A stretch of DNA of 64,000 nucleotides from Reinekea blandensis MED297 (GCF_000153185.1 NZ_CH724153.1:446008-510007), one strand, 5' to 3'; positions 18,801-27,569 are shown, counted from the stretch's first letter. Notes: a model not told the origin generated them from the sequence alone. Numbers and translations are program-made.

Positions 18801-18887
18801 ATCGAGTTCCAGGTGGCTTATAACGCAAATGCCAAGGTCATCGCCGTTGCACAAGAACTGTTTGATTCGATTTTGGCGGCGTTTTAA
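15810..18887 (+). CDS. flgK: Enlarged hook-filament junction protein FlgK (HAP1)
   Basis: 1025 aa, about twice the usual 450-680. N-terminal axial domain canonical (LLSTAITGIKAHQTALETTG, HNISNANTPGYSRQEAVM), through the coiled D1 part with DDATGLQPQLDRYFAALQGA. C-terminal axial domain canonical (GVNLDEEAARLIEFQVAYNA, ending ELFDSILAAF). Roughly residues 340-960 hold the expansion: beta-rich segments such as FNVTFENTKELTTSEYTLNL, FDGLKVTLESGTFQQGDTFT and ETLTITDENGNDILVEM, the same style as in FlgE and FliD. It joins hook to filament outside the cell. Confidence 0.94.
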   Translation: MSLLSTAITGIKAHQTALETTGHNISNANTPGYSRQEAVMATNNPLFRGVGYIGQGVNISTVRRVTDEFLTIQLRQDTSTFHDLQTYRESIEQVDRILADDATGLQPQLDRYFAALQGAADNPAYIPSRDVVLGEAQGLVDRFETISRYLQDINSTLNGQLKTSTEQVNAIAKGIAELNEEIVTARGDAAAQPPNDLYDKRDELVRQLSELVEVDVVKVGETYNIAIGNGQPLVLKYDANRLEATPSLEDPNRYGIRYTSKTENLDITDNITGGSIGGRLEFRSEALDLAVNSLGRLAVAFVQETNAQHKQGIDLEGRFGNDFFRDMNDPSLTGDRVYAYGTNKPPNDRVFNVTFENTKELTTSEYTLNLPGPDASRFEVIRKFDGKVVEEGALTGDYPQAIEFDGLKVTLESGTFQQGDTFTIAPLRFAAEDVEKMIQRPAELALAYPVRAESSLSNVGSGYIDQGQMLSRDSKAFAVDGALTPPLVIKFESPTRYSVYDNSDPGRPVPLEPPLENIPFVPGTANTIFTDDPGETIVSSWRARLPQTPAIGNGGPSTAYLYNGINPERFQFFQTDPVTGKETELDRVSTGYGASAYEIAEELNLVEGVTARAYTEVQLSNFSNSTDTSGAPTYNPHNPMEVWVNGFELTQEIPNQNQNIYMDGFPVEVPEEMNPNFLADRINHHYELQQLGITAKSDGETLTITDENGNDILVEMRGDKPQPVISGAPVLPPGIPGNVTDYIDPGDTFEISTGESWSVDPFEGNTNGQLSNLNGYDFSEGGPYRYEMYLPDGRTGTVRLDGIYADGDAVKAAFEEQIQAQLDSPGRAEVDIDEQGNVSYKVFMRVEGTGTQAVSRVNVGGQVDVVMADGIRLETDPEVGGIFNGVPDARSSYMGFQFQVGGRPEAGDEFTIEWNDAGVSDNRNALDLVGLETTDTINDIDGGMTFTESYSQTVEQIGTLTSQAQIRSDASRAVLEGTQSEVDSVQGVNLDEEAARLIEFQVAYNANAKVIAVAQELFDSILAAF

Positions 18888-18891
18888 GTTT

Positions 18892-18940
18892 GGGCTTCGG
18901 GCTTCGGGCTTCGGGCTTCGGGCTTCGGGCTTCGGGCTTC
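18892..18940. repeat. Tandem heptamer repeat, 7 x GGGCTTC
   Basis: Seven perfect copies of GGGCTTC starting 5 nt after the flgK stop. It resembles the CCCGCAG array before flgF in unit length and location between flagellar genes. The rest of the flgK-flgL gap has a TGGC sequence near 18996 but no matching -12 element. Confidence 0.9.
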
Positions 18941-19072
18941 GAGTGTTGACGCCTAGTGCTTATTAACTAATTTTACGTGCCGTTCAGCCATTAAACTGGC
19001 AAACAATACTAGGTCGGTGCCGTAAAGCTCGCGGCTCGCAGCCAGAAGCTCGCAGTCTAAAAGGAGAACACC

Positions 19073-20329
19073 ATGGTCGACAGAGTCTCAACCTATTGGA
19101 CGTTTCAGCGTCCAGTAAATGACATGCTCCGACTGCAATCGAACCTGAACAAAACATCAGAACAGATTGCCAGCGGGAAAAAAATGCTGTCACCGGCTGA
19201 TGATCCAGTGGGGGCAGCCCGTGTGCTGCAATTGGATCAGGAAATCGCACTGCTGAATCAGTACGAGAGGAACATAACCCTGCTGGACTCCCGTCTTGAG
19301 CAGGAAGAGGGCGTGCTGGATGGCGTCACCTCGGTACTGCAACGGGTTCGCGAGCTGACTGTGCAGGCGGGTAATGCCGCTGTTTATTCCGAATCAGAAC
19401 GGCAGGCCATTGCTCTGGAGCTGGATGAGCGGCTTAAAGAGCTTTTCGACCTGGCCAACAGTCGGGACGGCAGCGGTGAGTATCTGTTTTCCGGTTTCCA
19501 GGGTGAAAAGCAGACCTTCGTTCAGAACCCGGGTGGTGGTTATGGTTATCAGGGGGATGAAGGCGTTCGTTTTCTGCAGATCAGTCGTACCATTACCATG
19601 GCTTCTGGCGATACGGGAAAAGACATCTTCATGGATGTACCTGCCACCGTACCATCGTTTAACAGCTATGCGAGCAATGAGAATCGAGGCAATCCACCGG
19701 GGATTATTTCTCAGGGTATTACTGTCGATCAGGAAGCATTGGATGAGTTTTTCCCGGAAAATGCGGTAATCACCTTCGAAAACCCGTTAGACGTGGACCC
19801 GCCTCGAAAGAACTACACCGTTCGTCAAAAGTCAGACGGCCGGGTCATCGACGGATTAGAAAACATTCCCTACAACTCGGGTTCTCCCATCGGGTTCGCC
19901 GGGATGAATGTCAATGTTATCGGGAATCCGGCACCGGGTGATCAATTTATCGTCGAGACCTCTCCCTCTCAGAACATGATGGTCACTGTCGAAAAGCTGA
20001 CTTTTGCGCTGAACAACTACAGCACCTCGCCTGAGTTTTCTGATGTGTACGACACGGCGATTTCCAATACATTGGAAAACATCGACAATGCCTTACAGAA
20101 TGTCTCTCAGGTTCGTGCCAGAATCGGTGCTCGGCTCAATACCACCGAAAATACGGCAAATCAACATGCAGATAACAAGCTGGCAGCGCAGGATATCCGG
20201 GCAGATATCCGTGATCTCGACTATGCTGAAGCGGTAAGTCGGCTGCAGCTGGAAGAGTTTATTTTGCAGGCGACCCAGCAGAGTTTTGCAACGACAACCC
20301 AATTGAACCTGTTTGATTTTATCCGCTAG
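19073..20329 (+). CDS. flgL: FlgL, hook-filament junction protein (HAP3)
   Basis: 418 aa, moderately longer than the enteric 317 aa but within the Pseudomonas/Vibrio range. N-terminal flagellin-like domain (LQSNLNKTSEQIASGKKMLS, PADDPVGAARVLQLDQEI) and C-terminal flagellin-like domain (DLDYAEAVSRLQLEEFILQA, ending TTQLNLFDFIR). The central insert contains a segment (KNYTVRQKSDGRVIDGLENI...PGDQFIVE) similar in style to the FlgK insert. AAGGAG lies before ATG 19073. It connects FlgK to the flagellin filament. Confidence 0.95.
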   Translation: MVDRVSTYWTFQRPVNDMLRLQSNLNKTSEQIASGKKMLSPADDPVGAARVLQLDQEIALLNQYERNITLLDSRLEQEEGVLDGVTSVLQRVRELTVQAGNAAVYSESERQAIALELDERLKELFDLANSRDGSGEYLFSGFQGEKQTFVQNPGGGYGYQGDEGVRFLQISRTITMASGDTGKDIFMDVPATVPSFNSYASNENRGNPPGIISQGITVDQEALDEFFPENAVITFENPLDVDPPRKNYTVRQKSDGRVIDGLENIPYNSGSPIGFAGMNVNVIGNPAPGDQFIVETSPSQNMMVTVEKLTFALNNYSTSPEFSDVYDTAISNTLENIDNALQNVSQVRARIGARLNTTENTANQHADNKLAAQDIRADIRDLDYAEAVSRLQLEEFILQATQQSFATTTQLNLFDFIR

Positions 20330-20407
20330 GTGACGTTCAGCTCGGACAGTGTTAACGGGTTTAATGTTAGTTGTTGATAGCGATGGCAGGAGGATAGTGA
20401 GCCTAAC

Positions 20408-20704
20408 ATGCCCAACGAACTTACCCTGAAAGATCTGGATCAGGCCTTTCATCAAATCTGGCGTAACACCGCTCAAATGCCCGCATTGCTGGACAAGTGG
20501 CAGCAATTAGTCCGTGATTTTTTGGCGAAACAGACTGACGATGATAGTCAGATCAGAGAGTTTGAATCATACATGAGCCATTGGCAGTCTGTTCTTGAGG
20601 AAAATCGGGCGTTGCTGGAAAAACATCAGAAGTCTTTAAAGTCGGAGTTAGAAACGGGGACAGACAACCCGTTAAAGGCAAAAAAAGCCAAAAAATACAC
20701 TTAG
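20408..20704 (+). CDS. Small helical hypothetical protein between flgL and glycan operon
   Basis: 98 aa, charged and predicted almost entirely alpha-helical, with no signal peptide and a basic Lys-rich tail (KAKKAKKYT). I do not recognise a family. Size and composition resemble flagellar export chaperones such as FliT or FlgN, and position after flgL is compatible with that, but there is no diagnostic motif. ATG 20408 is preceded by AGGAGGA about 15 nt upstream, a rather long spacing. Confidence 0.6.
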   Translation: MPNELTLKDLDQAFHQIWRNTAQMPALLDKWQQLVRDFLAKQTDDDSQIREFESYMSHWQSVLEENRALLEKHQKSLKSELETGTDNPLKAKKAKKYT

Positions 20705-20760
20705 CATTCTAAATGATTCGGGCATAATCGGTCGTTCGAGTGGGAATAGGCGAGACGGAA

Positions 20761-21744
20761 GTGAAAAAGAAGGTATTGGTGACCGGCGCCGACGGTTTTA
20801 TCGGCTCACATTTGGTTGAACTGCTGGTTGCGAAGGGATATCAGGTCCGAGCTTTAGCGCAATATAATTCTTTCAACTTTTGGGGTTGGCTGGAAGATCT
20901 GGATTGTCTTGACCAGGTCGAGGTTGTATGCGGTGACGTGCGAGATCCATATTTCTGCCAAACGCTGACCAAAGACATAGATTGGGTGTTTCATCTGGCC
21001 GCATTGATCGCCATTCCATACTCTTATACTGCCCCCGACAGCTATGTCGATACAAATGTTAAGGGTACTTTGAATATCTGTCAGGCGGCGTTGCACAATG
21101 GTGTTGAGCAGGTCATACACACGTCAACCAGTGAGGTTTATGGCACCGCTCAATACGTCCCTATCGATGAACAGCACCCATTACAACCGCAATCACCCTA
21201 TAGCGCTTCCAAAATGAGTGGTGACCACATGGCTTTGAGCTTTTTCAATGCCTTTGGTTTGCCGGTGAGCGTGGCCCGACCTTTTAACACGTATGGACCT
21301 CGCCAGTCAGCTCGCGCGGTCATTCCCTCGGTGATCACTCAGATCGCCAGTGGTAAAAAAGTGCTGAAGCTTGGTGACTTAAGTCCAACTCGAGATTTCA
21401 ATTATGTTACCGATACATGCCACGGTTTTCTCAGCATCGCTGAGGCAAAGGGTACGGAAGGTGAAATCATTAACATAGGTTCAAACTCTGAGATTTCGAT
21501 TTACGATACTCTCGAGCTGATTCGTCAGATAATGCAGGCGGATGTTGCGATTCAAACTGATGAAGCCCGGTTGCGACCGGAAAAATCAGAAGTTCATCGC
21601 TTGTGGTGCGACAATCGGAAAATCAAGGAACTGACTGGTTATGTTCCCCAGCACGATCTTAAAGCCGGACTGACTAAAACCATCGAGTGGTTTTTGTTGG
21701 CCGAAAACCTGCGTCGGTATAAATCTGATTTGTATAACGTGTAA
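20761..21744 (+). CDS. legB: LegB-like NAD-dependent sugar-nucleotide 4,6-dehydratase
   Basis: 327 aa from GTG 20761 (KKKVLVTGADGFIGSHL); a GTG at 20740 is an alternative. It is an extended short-chain dehydrogenase with the NAD loop TGADGFIGSH, the serine/threonine motif HTSTSEVYG and the catalytic YSASK. By family and context it is LegB, which in Campylobacter converts GDP-GlcNAc to the 4-keto-6-deoxy sugar as the first committed step to legionaminic acid. Its stop overlaps the start of the next gene (TAATG), so the operon is translationally coupled. Confidence 0.85.
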   Translation: MKKKVLVTGADGFIGSHLVELLVAKGYQVRALAQYNSFNFWGWLEDLDCLDQVEVVCGDVRDPYFCQTLTKDIDWVFHLAALIAIPYSYTAPDSYVDTNVKGTLNICQAALHNGVEQVIHTSTSEVYGTAQYVPIDEQHPLQPQSPYSASKMSGDHMALSFFNAFGLPVSVARPFNTYGPRQSARAVIPSVITQIASGKKVLKLGDLSPTRDFNYVTDTCHGFLSIAEAKGTEGEIINIGSNSEISIYDTLELIRQIMQADVAIQTDEARLRPEKSEVHRLWCDNRKIKELTGYVPQHDLKAGLTKTIEWFLLAENLRRYKSDLYNV

Positions 21745-22910
21745 TGAACTTAGCAACTGAATTTATTGAACATTTTCGTGCAGCAATACCTGAAGGCATT
21801 GTGCCCTTGCACGAACCTGAGTTTTATGGAAACGAACGCACTTATGTCTTAGATACGCTGGATTCCACCTTCGTGTCCAGCGTTGGTCGGTATGTTGATC
21901 AGTTTGAATCCGGGATGGCAGACTTTGTTGATGCAGACTATGCTGTCGCTGTAGGCAACGGCACCTTGGGTTTGCATCTTTTACTGACCGCGATGGGTGT
22001 GCGACATGGTGACGCCGTCATTACGCAATCGCTGACCTTCGTGGCTACCTGTAATGCCATTTTACAATCAGGCGCGTCGCCAATATTGCTCGATTCAGCC
22101 GAAGATTCACTTGGCTTGTGCCCTGAGCAACTGAAGTCCTATCTTACATCTGAGACTGAACGTGATCATAAAGGCGTATTGCGATCTCGTAAAACTGGTC
22201 TGAGAGTTGCTGCCATTATGCCTATGCATGTGTTTGGCATGCCGGCTAACCTGAATGCGATTCAATCCGTTGCCGACGAGTTTTTATTGCCGGTTGTTGA
22301 AGATGCTGCAGAAGCACTTGGTACTGAGTTTCAGGGGAAGCGTATTGGCCAACATACGAAAGCCAGTGTTTTCAGCTTTAACGGCAATAAAATTGTAACC
22401 ACTGGTGGTGGCGGCATGATTACCACCAATGATGAAACTTTGGCACGTCGCTTAAAATCGTTGTCAACGACCGCTAAGCAAGCGCACCCTTATGAGTTTC
22501 TTCACGAGGAAACTGCTTTCAACTATCGACTTCCTAATCTTAATGCGGCCTTGGGATGTGCACAGTTGGAGGTCTTACCGGAACGACTGTCATTGAAACG
22601 TGATCTGACTCGGCACTATCAATCTTTTTTTTCTGAACGGGATGGTGAGTTATTGCTGGAACCGGATTATGGCCGTTCGAATTACTGGCTTAACAATATT
22701 CGGCTGTCGTCTTTAAAGGAGCGTGATCGGTTTTTAGAAGACACGAACCAAGCGGGCATCCAGACCCGGCCTTTATGGCGCCCCATGCACATGACTCCGT
22801 TTTTACAGCCCTGTGAACGTATGACTTGTCCTGTCGCCGAAAGAAGTTATGAACAGATAGTAAGTCTTCCAAGCAGTGCAAACCTGAGGCAGCGGCTGTG
22901 TATCGGGTAG
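21744..22910 (+). CDS. legC: LegC-like PLP-dependent sugar aminotransferase
   Basis: 388 aa, DegT/DnrJ/EryC1 family. Markers are NGTLGLHLLLTAMGV, QSLTFVATCNAI, VVEDAAEALGTEF and the PLP lysine in SFNGNKIVTTGGGG. In the legionaminate route it aminates C4 of the keto sugar made by LegB. Start ATG 21744 shares its A with the legB stop, and the end overlaps the next gene by 13 nt. Confidence 0.87.
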   Translation: MNLATEFIEHFRAAIPEGIVPLHEPEFYGNERTYVLDTLDSTFVSSVGRYVDQFESGMADFVDADYAVAVGNGTLGLHLLLTAMGVRHGDAVITQSLTFVATCNAILQSGASPILLDSAEDSLGLCPEQLKSYLTSETERDHKGVLRSRKTGLRVAAIMPMHVFGMPANLNAIQSVADEFLLPVVEDAAEALGTEFQGKRIGQHTKASVFSFNGNKIVTTGGGGMITTNDETLARRLKSLSTTAKQAHPYEFLHEETAFNYRLPNLNAALGCAQLEVLPERLSLKRDLTRHYQSFFSERDGELLLEPDYGRSNYWLNNIRLSSLKERDRFLEDTNQAGIQTRPLWRPMHMTPFLQPCERMTCPVAERSYEQIVSLPSSANLRQRLCIG

Positions 22911-24091
22911 CGTTTTTTACCGGTGGCCGAGCAGACTATGGGCTTTTGGCACCAACCGCGGCCGAATTGCAGCGCAGCGATCAGGTCGAGGTTGGTTTTA
23001 TTGTCTCCGGCAATCACTTTTCGACTGTCTTTGGTGAAACCTATCGAGATATTATCGAAGATGGTTTTGACATCTGGTGTGCAGCACGTCTTTCAGATGA
23101 TTCGAACACAACCGTCGCATGCCAGGTGTCTGAGACGATTCGACTCATTGATCAAAACGGTATTCTGTCCTCGGTTGATGTTTTGATAATTCTGGGGGAT
23201 CGCTATGAAGCCCTCGCGGCCGCGCAAGCTGCTTTCTATGCCAGGGTGCCCATTGTTCATCTGCATGCCGGTGAGCGGACTGACGGCGCGCAAGATGATT
23301 TTATTCGGCACAGCATCTCTCAGCTGGCCAGTGTATTGGTCTGTGCGACTGAACGGTATCGGTTACGCTGCATTCAGCTGGGTTTTGCGGAACATCGGGT
23401 TCTGAAATTAGGGGCTCCCGGTCAGGACAATACTGCTCAAGTTGCTCATATAGAGCCTGCCACCTTATTATCAGGTTTCGGCATGTCCAGTTTGCCGTTT
23501 GTCCTGGTGACTGTTCACCCTGAGACTCAGCATCCGGAAAATACCGGAAAGATTCTGCCTGCGATTGAGACTGCACTGTCAGGCTTTGCGGATATGAAGG
23601 TGTTAGCAACGTATCCGAATATGGACGAAGGCTATGAAATCATCATTGATCAGTTGACCGAAATGAATAACCGGCTAGGTGATCGGATGGTCGTAGTCAA
23701 AAGTCTTGGACTGGAGCGATATATTCAGGCTGCCCGCCTCGCGACTGCGGTTGTCGGTAATTCGTCCAGTGGCATTATTGAAGTCCCCTCCTTAAATACG
23801 CCAACCATAGACATTGGTACCCGACAGGCAGGTAGGGAAGCGGCCAGCAGCGTGTTACACGTACCCATTCAGGCTGAGGCTATCCAACAAGCGTTATCAG
23901 CTGTGACAGATCCATCTTTTCGTACGGCCCCGACCCGGTTTGACAACCCATATGGCGAAGCAGGGTTCGCTCAAAGATTGTCGTACTGGCTGCTCGAAAC
24001 ATTGACATCTACGTCACTATTTTCAACTCCGCGAAGCTTTTCCGATCTGTCAGAGACGTTGCTGACTAAGGCGCTTTCCAATGAAGAATGA
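22898..24091 (+). CDS. legG: LegG-like hydrolysing NDP-sugar 2-epimerase (NeuC family)
   Basis: 397 aa, GTG start at 22898. NeuC/WecB-type GT-B fold with FFTGGRADYGLLAP at the N-terminus, VLIILGDRYEALAAA, VHLHAGE and the C-terminal VVGNSSSGIIEVP. It would release 2,4-diacetamido-2,4,6-trideoxymannose from the nucleotide sugar. It overlaps legC by 13 nt and legI by 11 nt. Confidence 0.88.
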   Translation: MYRVAFFTGGRADYGLLAPTAAELQRSDQVEVGFIVSGNHFSTVFGETYRDIIEDGFDIWCAARLSDDSNTTVACQVSETIRLIDQNGILSSVDVLIILGDRYEALAAAQAAFYARVPIVHLHAGERTDGAQDDFIRHSISQLASVLVCATERYRLRCIQLGFAEHRVLKLGAPGQDNTAQVAHIEPATLLSGFGMSSLPFVLVTVHPETQHPENTGKILPAIETALSGFADMKVLATYPNMDEGYEIIIDQLTEMNNRLGDRMVVVKSLGLERYIQAARLATAVVGNSSSGIIEVPSLNTPTIDIGTRQAGREAASSVLHVPIQAEAIQQALSAVTDPSFRTAPTRFDNPYGEAGFAQRLSYWLLETLTSTSLFSTPRSFSDLSETLLTKALSNEE

Positions 24092-25145
24092 TTCGGTTTT
24101 TCTGATCGCTGAAGCCGGCGTTAATCACAATGGTGATGTGGAGCTCGCTAAAGAGCTCATTGAACTGGCTGCCGCAGCGGGAGCAGATGCGATCAAGTTT
24201 CAAACTTTCATTCCCGAAGCATTGGTCACTACAACTGCTAGGAAAGCAGGCTATCAAAAGACGGCGCATGAAGAATCACAACTCGCTATGTTGCAGGCGT
24301 TAGCGCTGCCATTGCCTGTTTTCGACGAACTGAAGGCTTATGCTGATTCAAAAGCCATCGAGTTTATGTCGACTGCCTTCGAATCCGAAAGTTTAGCCTT
24401 ACTTAGTCAATTGGCAGTGCGACGATATAAAATTCCATCGGGCGAACTGACCAATCTTCCGTTTCTGATTGAACATGCGGCCTTACAACAAGATCTGATA
24501 CTCAGTACAGGTATGGCCACGCTTGGTGAAATAGAGCTGGCTTTAGCGAGTATCTACTGGGGTCGGGTTCAGAAAGACTATCCACCCTCGATTTCGGCAT
24601 TAAGAAAGGCGTGGATAGAGCGAGATCCAAGCGTTGCCTTGAACACGACGTTATTGCACTGTACGTCTTCCTATCCTGCTGCGCCTGATACTGTGAACAT
24701 TCGGGCAATGACAACGTTAGCTGAAATTTTTCAACTGCCGGTCGGCTATTCGGATCATACACAGGGGACAACTGCCTCAATTATGGCTATTGCTAAGGGG
24801 GCTCGTGTGATTGAGAAGCATGTCACCCTGGATAAAACGTTGTCCGGACCGGATCATCGGGCGTCAATGTCTCCAGCGGAGCTGCACGAATGGGTCGCGG
24901 TCTGCCGAGAGGCAGTCAGCATGCTGGGTGATGGGAATAAACAACCTCAAACCAGCGAAATGGATGTCAAACAAGCCGCTCGAAAAAGTCTGGTGGCTAA
25001 GACAGCTATCCGGAAGGGTGATGTTTTTACTTCTGAAAATCTAGCCATCAAGCGACCTGGCACGGGAAGGCCCCCGGAGGATTTATTTTCGTGTCTCAAT
25101 CAAACCGCAACTCGGGATTACCTAGCCGATGAGTTTATTGAGTGA
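24081..25145 (+). CDS. legI: LegI-like N-acetylneuraminate/legionaminate synthase (NeuB family)
   Basis: 354 aa. TIM-barrel NeuB domain (FLIAEAGVNHNGDVELAKEL, DAIKFQTF, YKIPSGELTNLPFL, HCTSSYPA, GYSDHT, IEKHVTLDKTLSGPDHRASM) followed by a C-terminal SAF/antifreeze-like domain (ARKSLVAKTAIRKGD). It condenses the six-carbon sugar with phosphoenolpyruvate to form the nine-carbon acid. Which nonulosonate is made follows from the neighbours, not this protein alone. Confidence 0.9.
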   Translation: MKNDSVFLIAEAGVNHNGDVELAKELIELAAAAGADAIKFQTFIPEALVTTTARKAGYQKTAHEESQLAMLQALALPLPVFDELKAYADSKAIEFMSTAFESESLALLSQLAVRRYKIPSGELTNLPFLIEHAALQQDLILSTGMATLGEIELALASIYWGRVQKDYPPSISALRKAWIERDPSVALNTTLLHCTSSYPAAPDTVNIRAMTTLAEIFQLPVGYSDHTQGTTASIMAIAKGARVIEKHVTLDKTLSGPDHRASMSPAELHEWVAVCREAVSMLGDGNKQPQTSEMDVKQAARKSLVAKTAIRKGDVFTSENLAIKRPGTGRPPEDLFSCLNQTATRDYLADEFIE

Positions 25146-25725
25146 TCACAAATTTGTCATATTAGGGGGTGGCGGGCATGCCTGTGTGATCGCCGATCTA
25201 ATCCAATCCATTGGCTCGCAGGTCGCCGGGTTTGTGACGCCAAACGTGCCACAGGGGCAGTTGGTTTATCAAGATCTGCCATCACTCGGATCGGATGCTG
25301 AATTTGCAGCGGCTTACGCGCCCGAAAATACGCTGCTGGCATTGGGGGTTGGTGATAAAGGTCTCCGACAATCGTTGTATCAGCAATACTCGAAACAGGG
25401 GTTCGGTTTCCCTTCACTGGTTCATCCGTCGGCTTGGTTATCACCGACTGTTCAGATCGGCGAAGGTACGCAGGTAATGGCCGGGAGTATCGTGCAGGCA
25501 CGATCTGTGCTTGGTATAGCTGTAATCGTCAATACTCAGGCATCTGTGGACCACGATGCCATGGTGGGTGATTTTACACACATCGCGCCAGGCGCCGTTT
25601 TATGCGGGTCAGTACAGGTTGGTACCGGAGTTCACATCGGTGCAGGCGCAACCGTTATTCAAGAGATCTCACTATCTGCCGATACATTCATTAAGGCAGG
25701 AATCTGCGTCAAACGATCGCAGTAA
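25129..25725 (+). CDS. legH: LegH-like sugar N-acetyltransferase (NeuD/PglD family)
   Basis: 198 aa. An N-terminal nucleotide/CoA-type domain (FVILGGGGHACVIADLIQSI) is followed by hexapeptide repeats of a left-handed beta helix (VQIGEGTQVMAGSIVQARSV, NTQASVDHDAMVGDFTHIAP). His in VDHDA is the expected general base. It probably acetylates the C4 amino group made by LegC. It overlaps legI by 17 nt. Confidence 0.85.
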   Translation: MSLLSDHKFVILGGGGHACVIADLIQSIGSQVAGFVTPNVPQGQLVYQDLPSLGSDAEFAAAYAPENTLLALGVGDKGLRQSLYQQYSKQGFGFPSLVHPSAWLSPTVQIGEGTQVMAGSIVQARSVLGIAVIVNTQASVDHDAMVGDFTHIAPGAVLCGSVQVGTGVHIGAGATVIQEISLSADTFIKAGICVKRSQ

Positions 25726-25755
25726 AACGCCCTGAGGTGAGAAGAGGCTCGAAAC

Positions 25756-26835
25756 ATGAATTATCAAGGCATCCAACAGCATTTTTTGCCGCCAACGGCG
25801 TCTGCCGAGGTCGCGGTGGAGTTGTTGAACCGGCTCAAAATCAAGCTCATTCTGGTAACCGATCATAAAGATCGATTGTTGGGTACATTAACGGACGGTG
25901 ATATTCGACGTGGCCTATTGAGGCATCTGCCTCTGAATGCACCGGTCAATGAGTTCATGGAAACCCAGCCAAAAGTCTTGGGGTTGGATGGAAGTATTCG
26001 CCAGGCCAGAGCGCTCATGCTTCAGTACGGATTGAATGGTGTTCCGCAATTGGACAACGAACAGCGTGTGGTCGACCTTTTGGGTTTGAAGCCGGCCTGC
26101 CAACGTAAAGACAATGCGGTCTTCCTGATGGCAGGGGGGTTTGGTAAGCGTCTGCGTCCTCTGACGAATAATTGCCCGAAGCCGATGTTGAAGGTGGGAG
26201 ATAAGCCCATATTGGAAACCATTCTTGAGCAGTTTATCGATGCTGGTTTCCATAATTTTTTTATATCGACACATTACCTCAATGAGCAGATCGAAGCGTA
26301 TTTCGGCGACGGTGCCAACTACGGCGTCAGTATATCCTATATTAATGAGCAAACCCCGCTGGGAACGGCAGGTGCGATCGGTTTATTGCCCGAAAGCGCG
26401 AAACAGCTGCCGTTTTTAATGATGAACGGAGATTTGCTGACTCGGGTAAACTTTGACGAGCTGCTTGAGTACCATATGCGAGAAGGCTCTGACGTCAGTG
26501 TTGCGGTACGTGAGTATCAGATGCAGGTACCCTTTGGTGTCGTACAGCATCAGGGCTCCGTTATCTCAGACATCGTTGAAAAACCGGTTCAAAACTATTT
26601 TATTAATGCTGGTATTTATTGCATTTCACCCTCGGCCGCGTTCGCGGTGGATGGCATTAATGTCTTGGACATGCCGGACTTGATAGAAAGTCGCATTAAG
26701 CTGGGACGAAAAGTCTCGATGTTTCCGATTCATGAGTATTGGCTTGATATTGGCCAACTACCAGATTTTGAACAGGCTCAGATCGACTATTCATCGCGCT
26801 TTTCTCGTCGTCAGCTGTTGGCCGCCAGAGGGTAA
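25756..26835 (+). CDS. ptmE: PtmE-like CBS-domain nucleotidyltransferase
   Basis: 359 aa. Residues 1-115 contain a CBS pair (KLILVTDHKDRLLGTLTDGD; GVPQLDNEQRVVDLLG). Residues 120-359 are a sugar-phosphate nucleotidyltransferase with the signature MAGGFGKRLRPLT and PKPMLKVGDKPILE. In Campylobacter the equivalent PtmE is a glucosamine-1-phosphate guanylyltransferase supplying GDP-activated precursor, and that role is assumed here. It sits 4 nt before legF. Confidence 0.82.
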   Translation: MNYQGIQQHFLPPTASAEVAVELLNRLKIKLILVTDHKDRLLGTLTDGDIRRGLLRHLPLNAPVNEFMETQPKVLGLDGSIRQARALMLQYGLNGVPQLDNEQRVVDLLGLKPACQRKDNAVFLMAGGFGKRLRPLTNNCPKPMLKVGDKPILETILEQFIDAGFHNFFISTHYLNEQIEAYFGDGANYGVSISYINEQTPLGTAGAIGLLPESAKQLPFLMMNGDLLTRVNFDELLEYHMREGSDVSVAVREYQMQVPFGVVQHQGSVISDIVEKPVQNYFINAGIYCISPSAAFAVDGINVLDMPDLIESRIKLGRKVSMFPIHEYWLDIGQLPDFEQAQIDYSSRFSRRQLLAARG

Positions 26836-26838
26836 ACG

Positions 26839-27558
26839 GTGATAGGCGGACGTCAGGTGATGGCTGTCATTACCGCCAGAAGCGGTAGTAAAGGTATGCC
26901 CGGCAAAAATACAACTTTGCTGGGGAGGCGACCGCTGCTTGGATGGCCGATACAGGCTGCGCGTCGGTCGGAATATATTGATAGCGTTATCCTCTCGACT
27001 GATTCAGAAGACTACGCTGAACTTGGTCGGGAAGAGGGTGCGACCGTACCGTTTCTTCGACCGGCTGAGCTGGCAACAGATACCGCGACATCAGTTGATG
27101 TAATCAAACATGCCATTCAGGAATCGGGGATGAACCTGTCCTCGGATGACTATGTGGTATTGCTGGAACCGACCTCACCATTGACGAGTCCGGAAGTTAT
27201 TGACCGAGGGTTGTCCGAGTTGGATAAAAACCGGGTCCATGCTGACGCCAGTGTCGGTATGGTTCAGGAAATCAATGCGCATCCCTCCTATTTGTTTACA
27301 CTTGGTCCGGGTGACTTGCTAAAACCGACTTCTGCAGCATCAATTGGCTCGGGACTGAGGCGACAGGATTTAACCGCAGTTTATCGGCCAGAAGGTTCTT
27401 GTTACATCAGCACTGTAGGGGCACTCTTGGCAACGGAGAGCTTTTATCATGAGCGGACGATGGCCAACGTTGTCCCCGACTGGATGGCTTATGAAATTGA
27501 TACGCCTTTGGATTTTGTGATTGTTGAAGCCATTGCGCGTCACCACCATTTGATTTAA
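26839..27558 (+). CDS. legF: LegF-like CMP-legionaminate cytidylyltransferase
   Basis: 239 aa, GTG start at 26839 with GAGGG upstream. NeuA family: ARSGSKGMPGKN is the CTP-binding loop, followed by VILSTDSEDYAELG and LEPTSPL. It activates the nine-carbon acid with CMP for transfer to protein, here presumably by the Maf protein at 30328. Also called PtmB. Confidence 0.87.
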   Translation: MIGGRQVMAVITARSGSKGMPGKNTTLLGRRPLLGWPIQAARRSEYIDSVILSTDSEDYAELGREEGATVPFLRPAELATDTATSVDVIKHAIQESGMNLSSDDYVVLLEPTSPLTSPEVIDRGLSELDKNRVHADASVGMVQEINAHPSYLFTLGPGDLLKPTSAASIGSGLRRQDLTAVYRPEGSCYISTVGALLATESFYHERTMANVVPDWMAYEIDTPLDFVIVEAIARHHHLI

Positions 27559-27569
27559 CAGAGGCGGTC

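Noticed and set aside
18994-19012. Sigma-54 site before flgL (ACTGGCAAACAATACTAG)
   Set aside because: The -24 TGGC is present, but the position 10 nt downstream of GG reads TA instead of GC, so the -12 element is missing.
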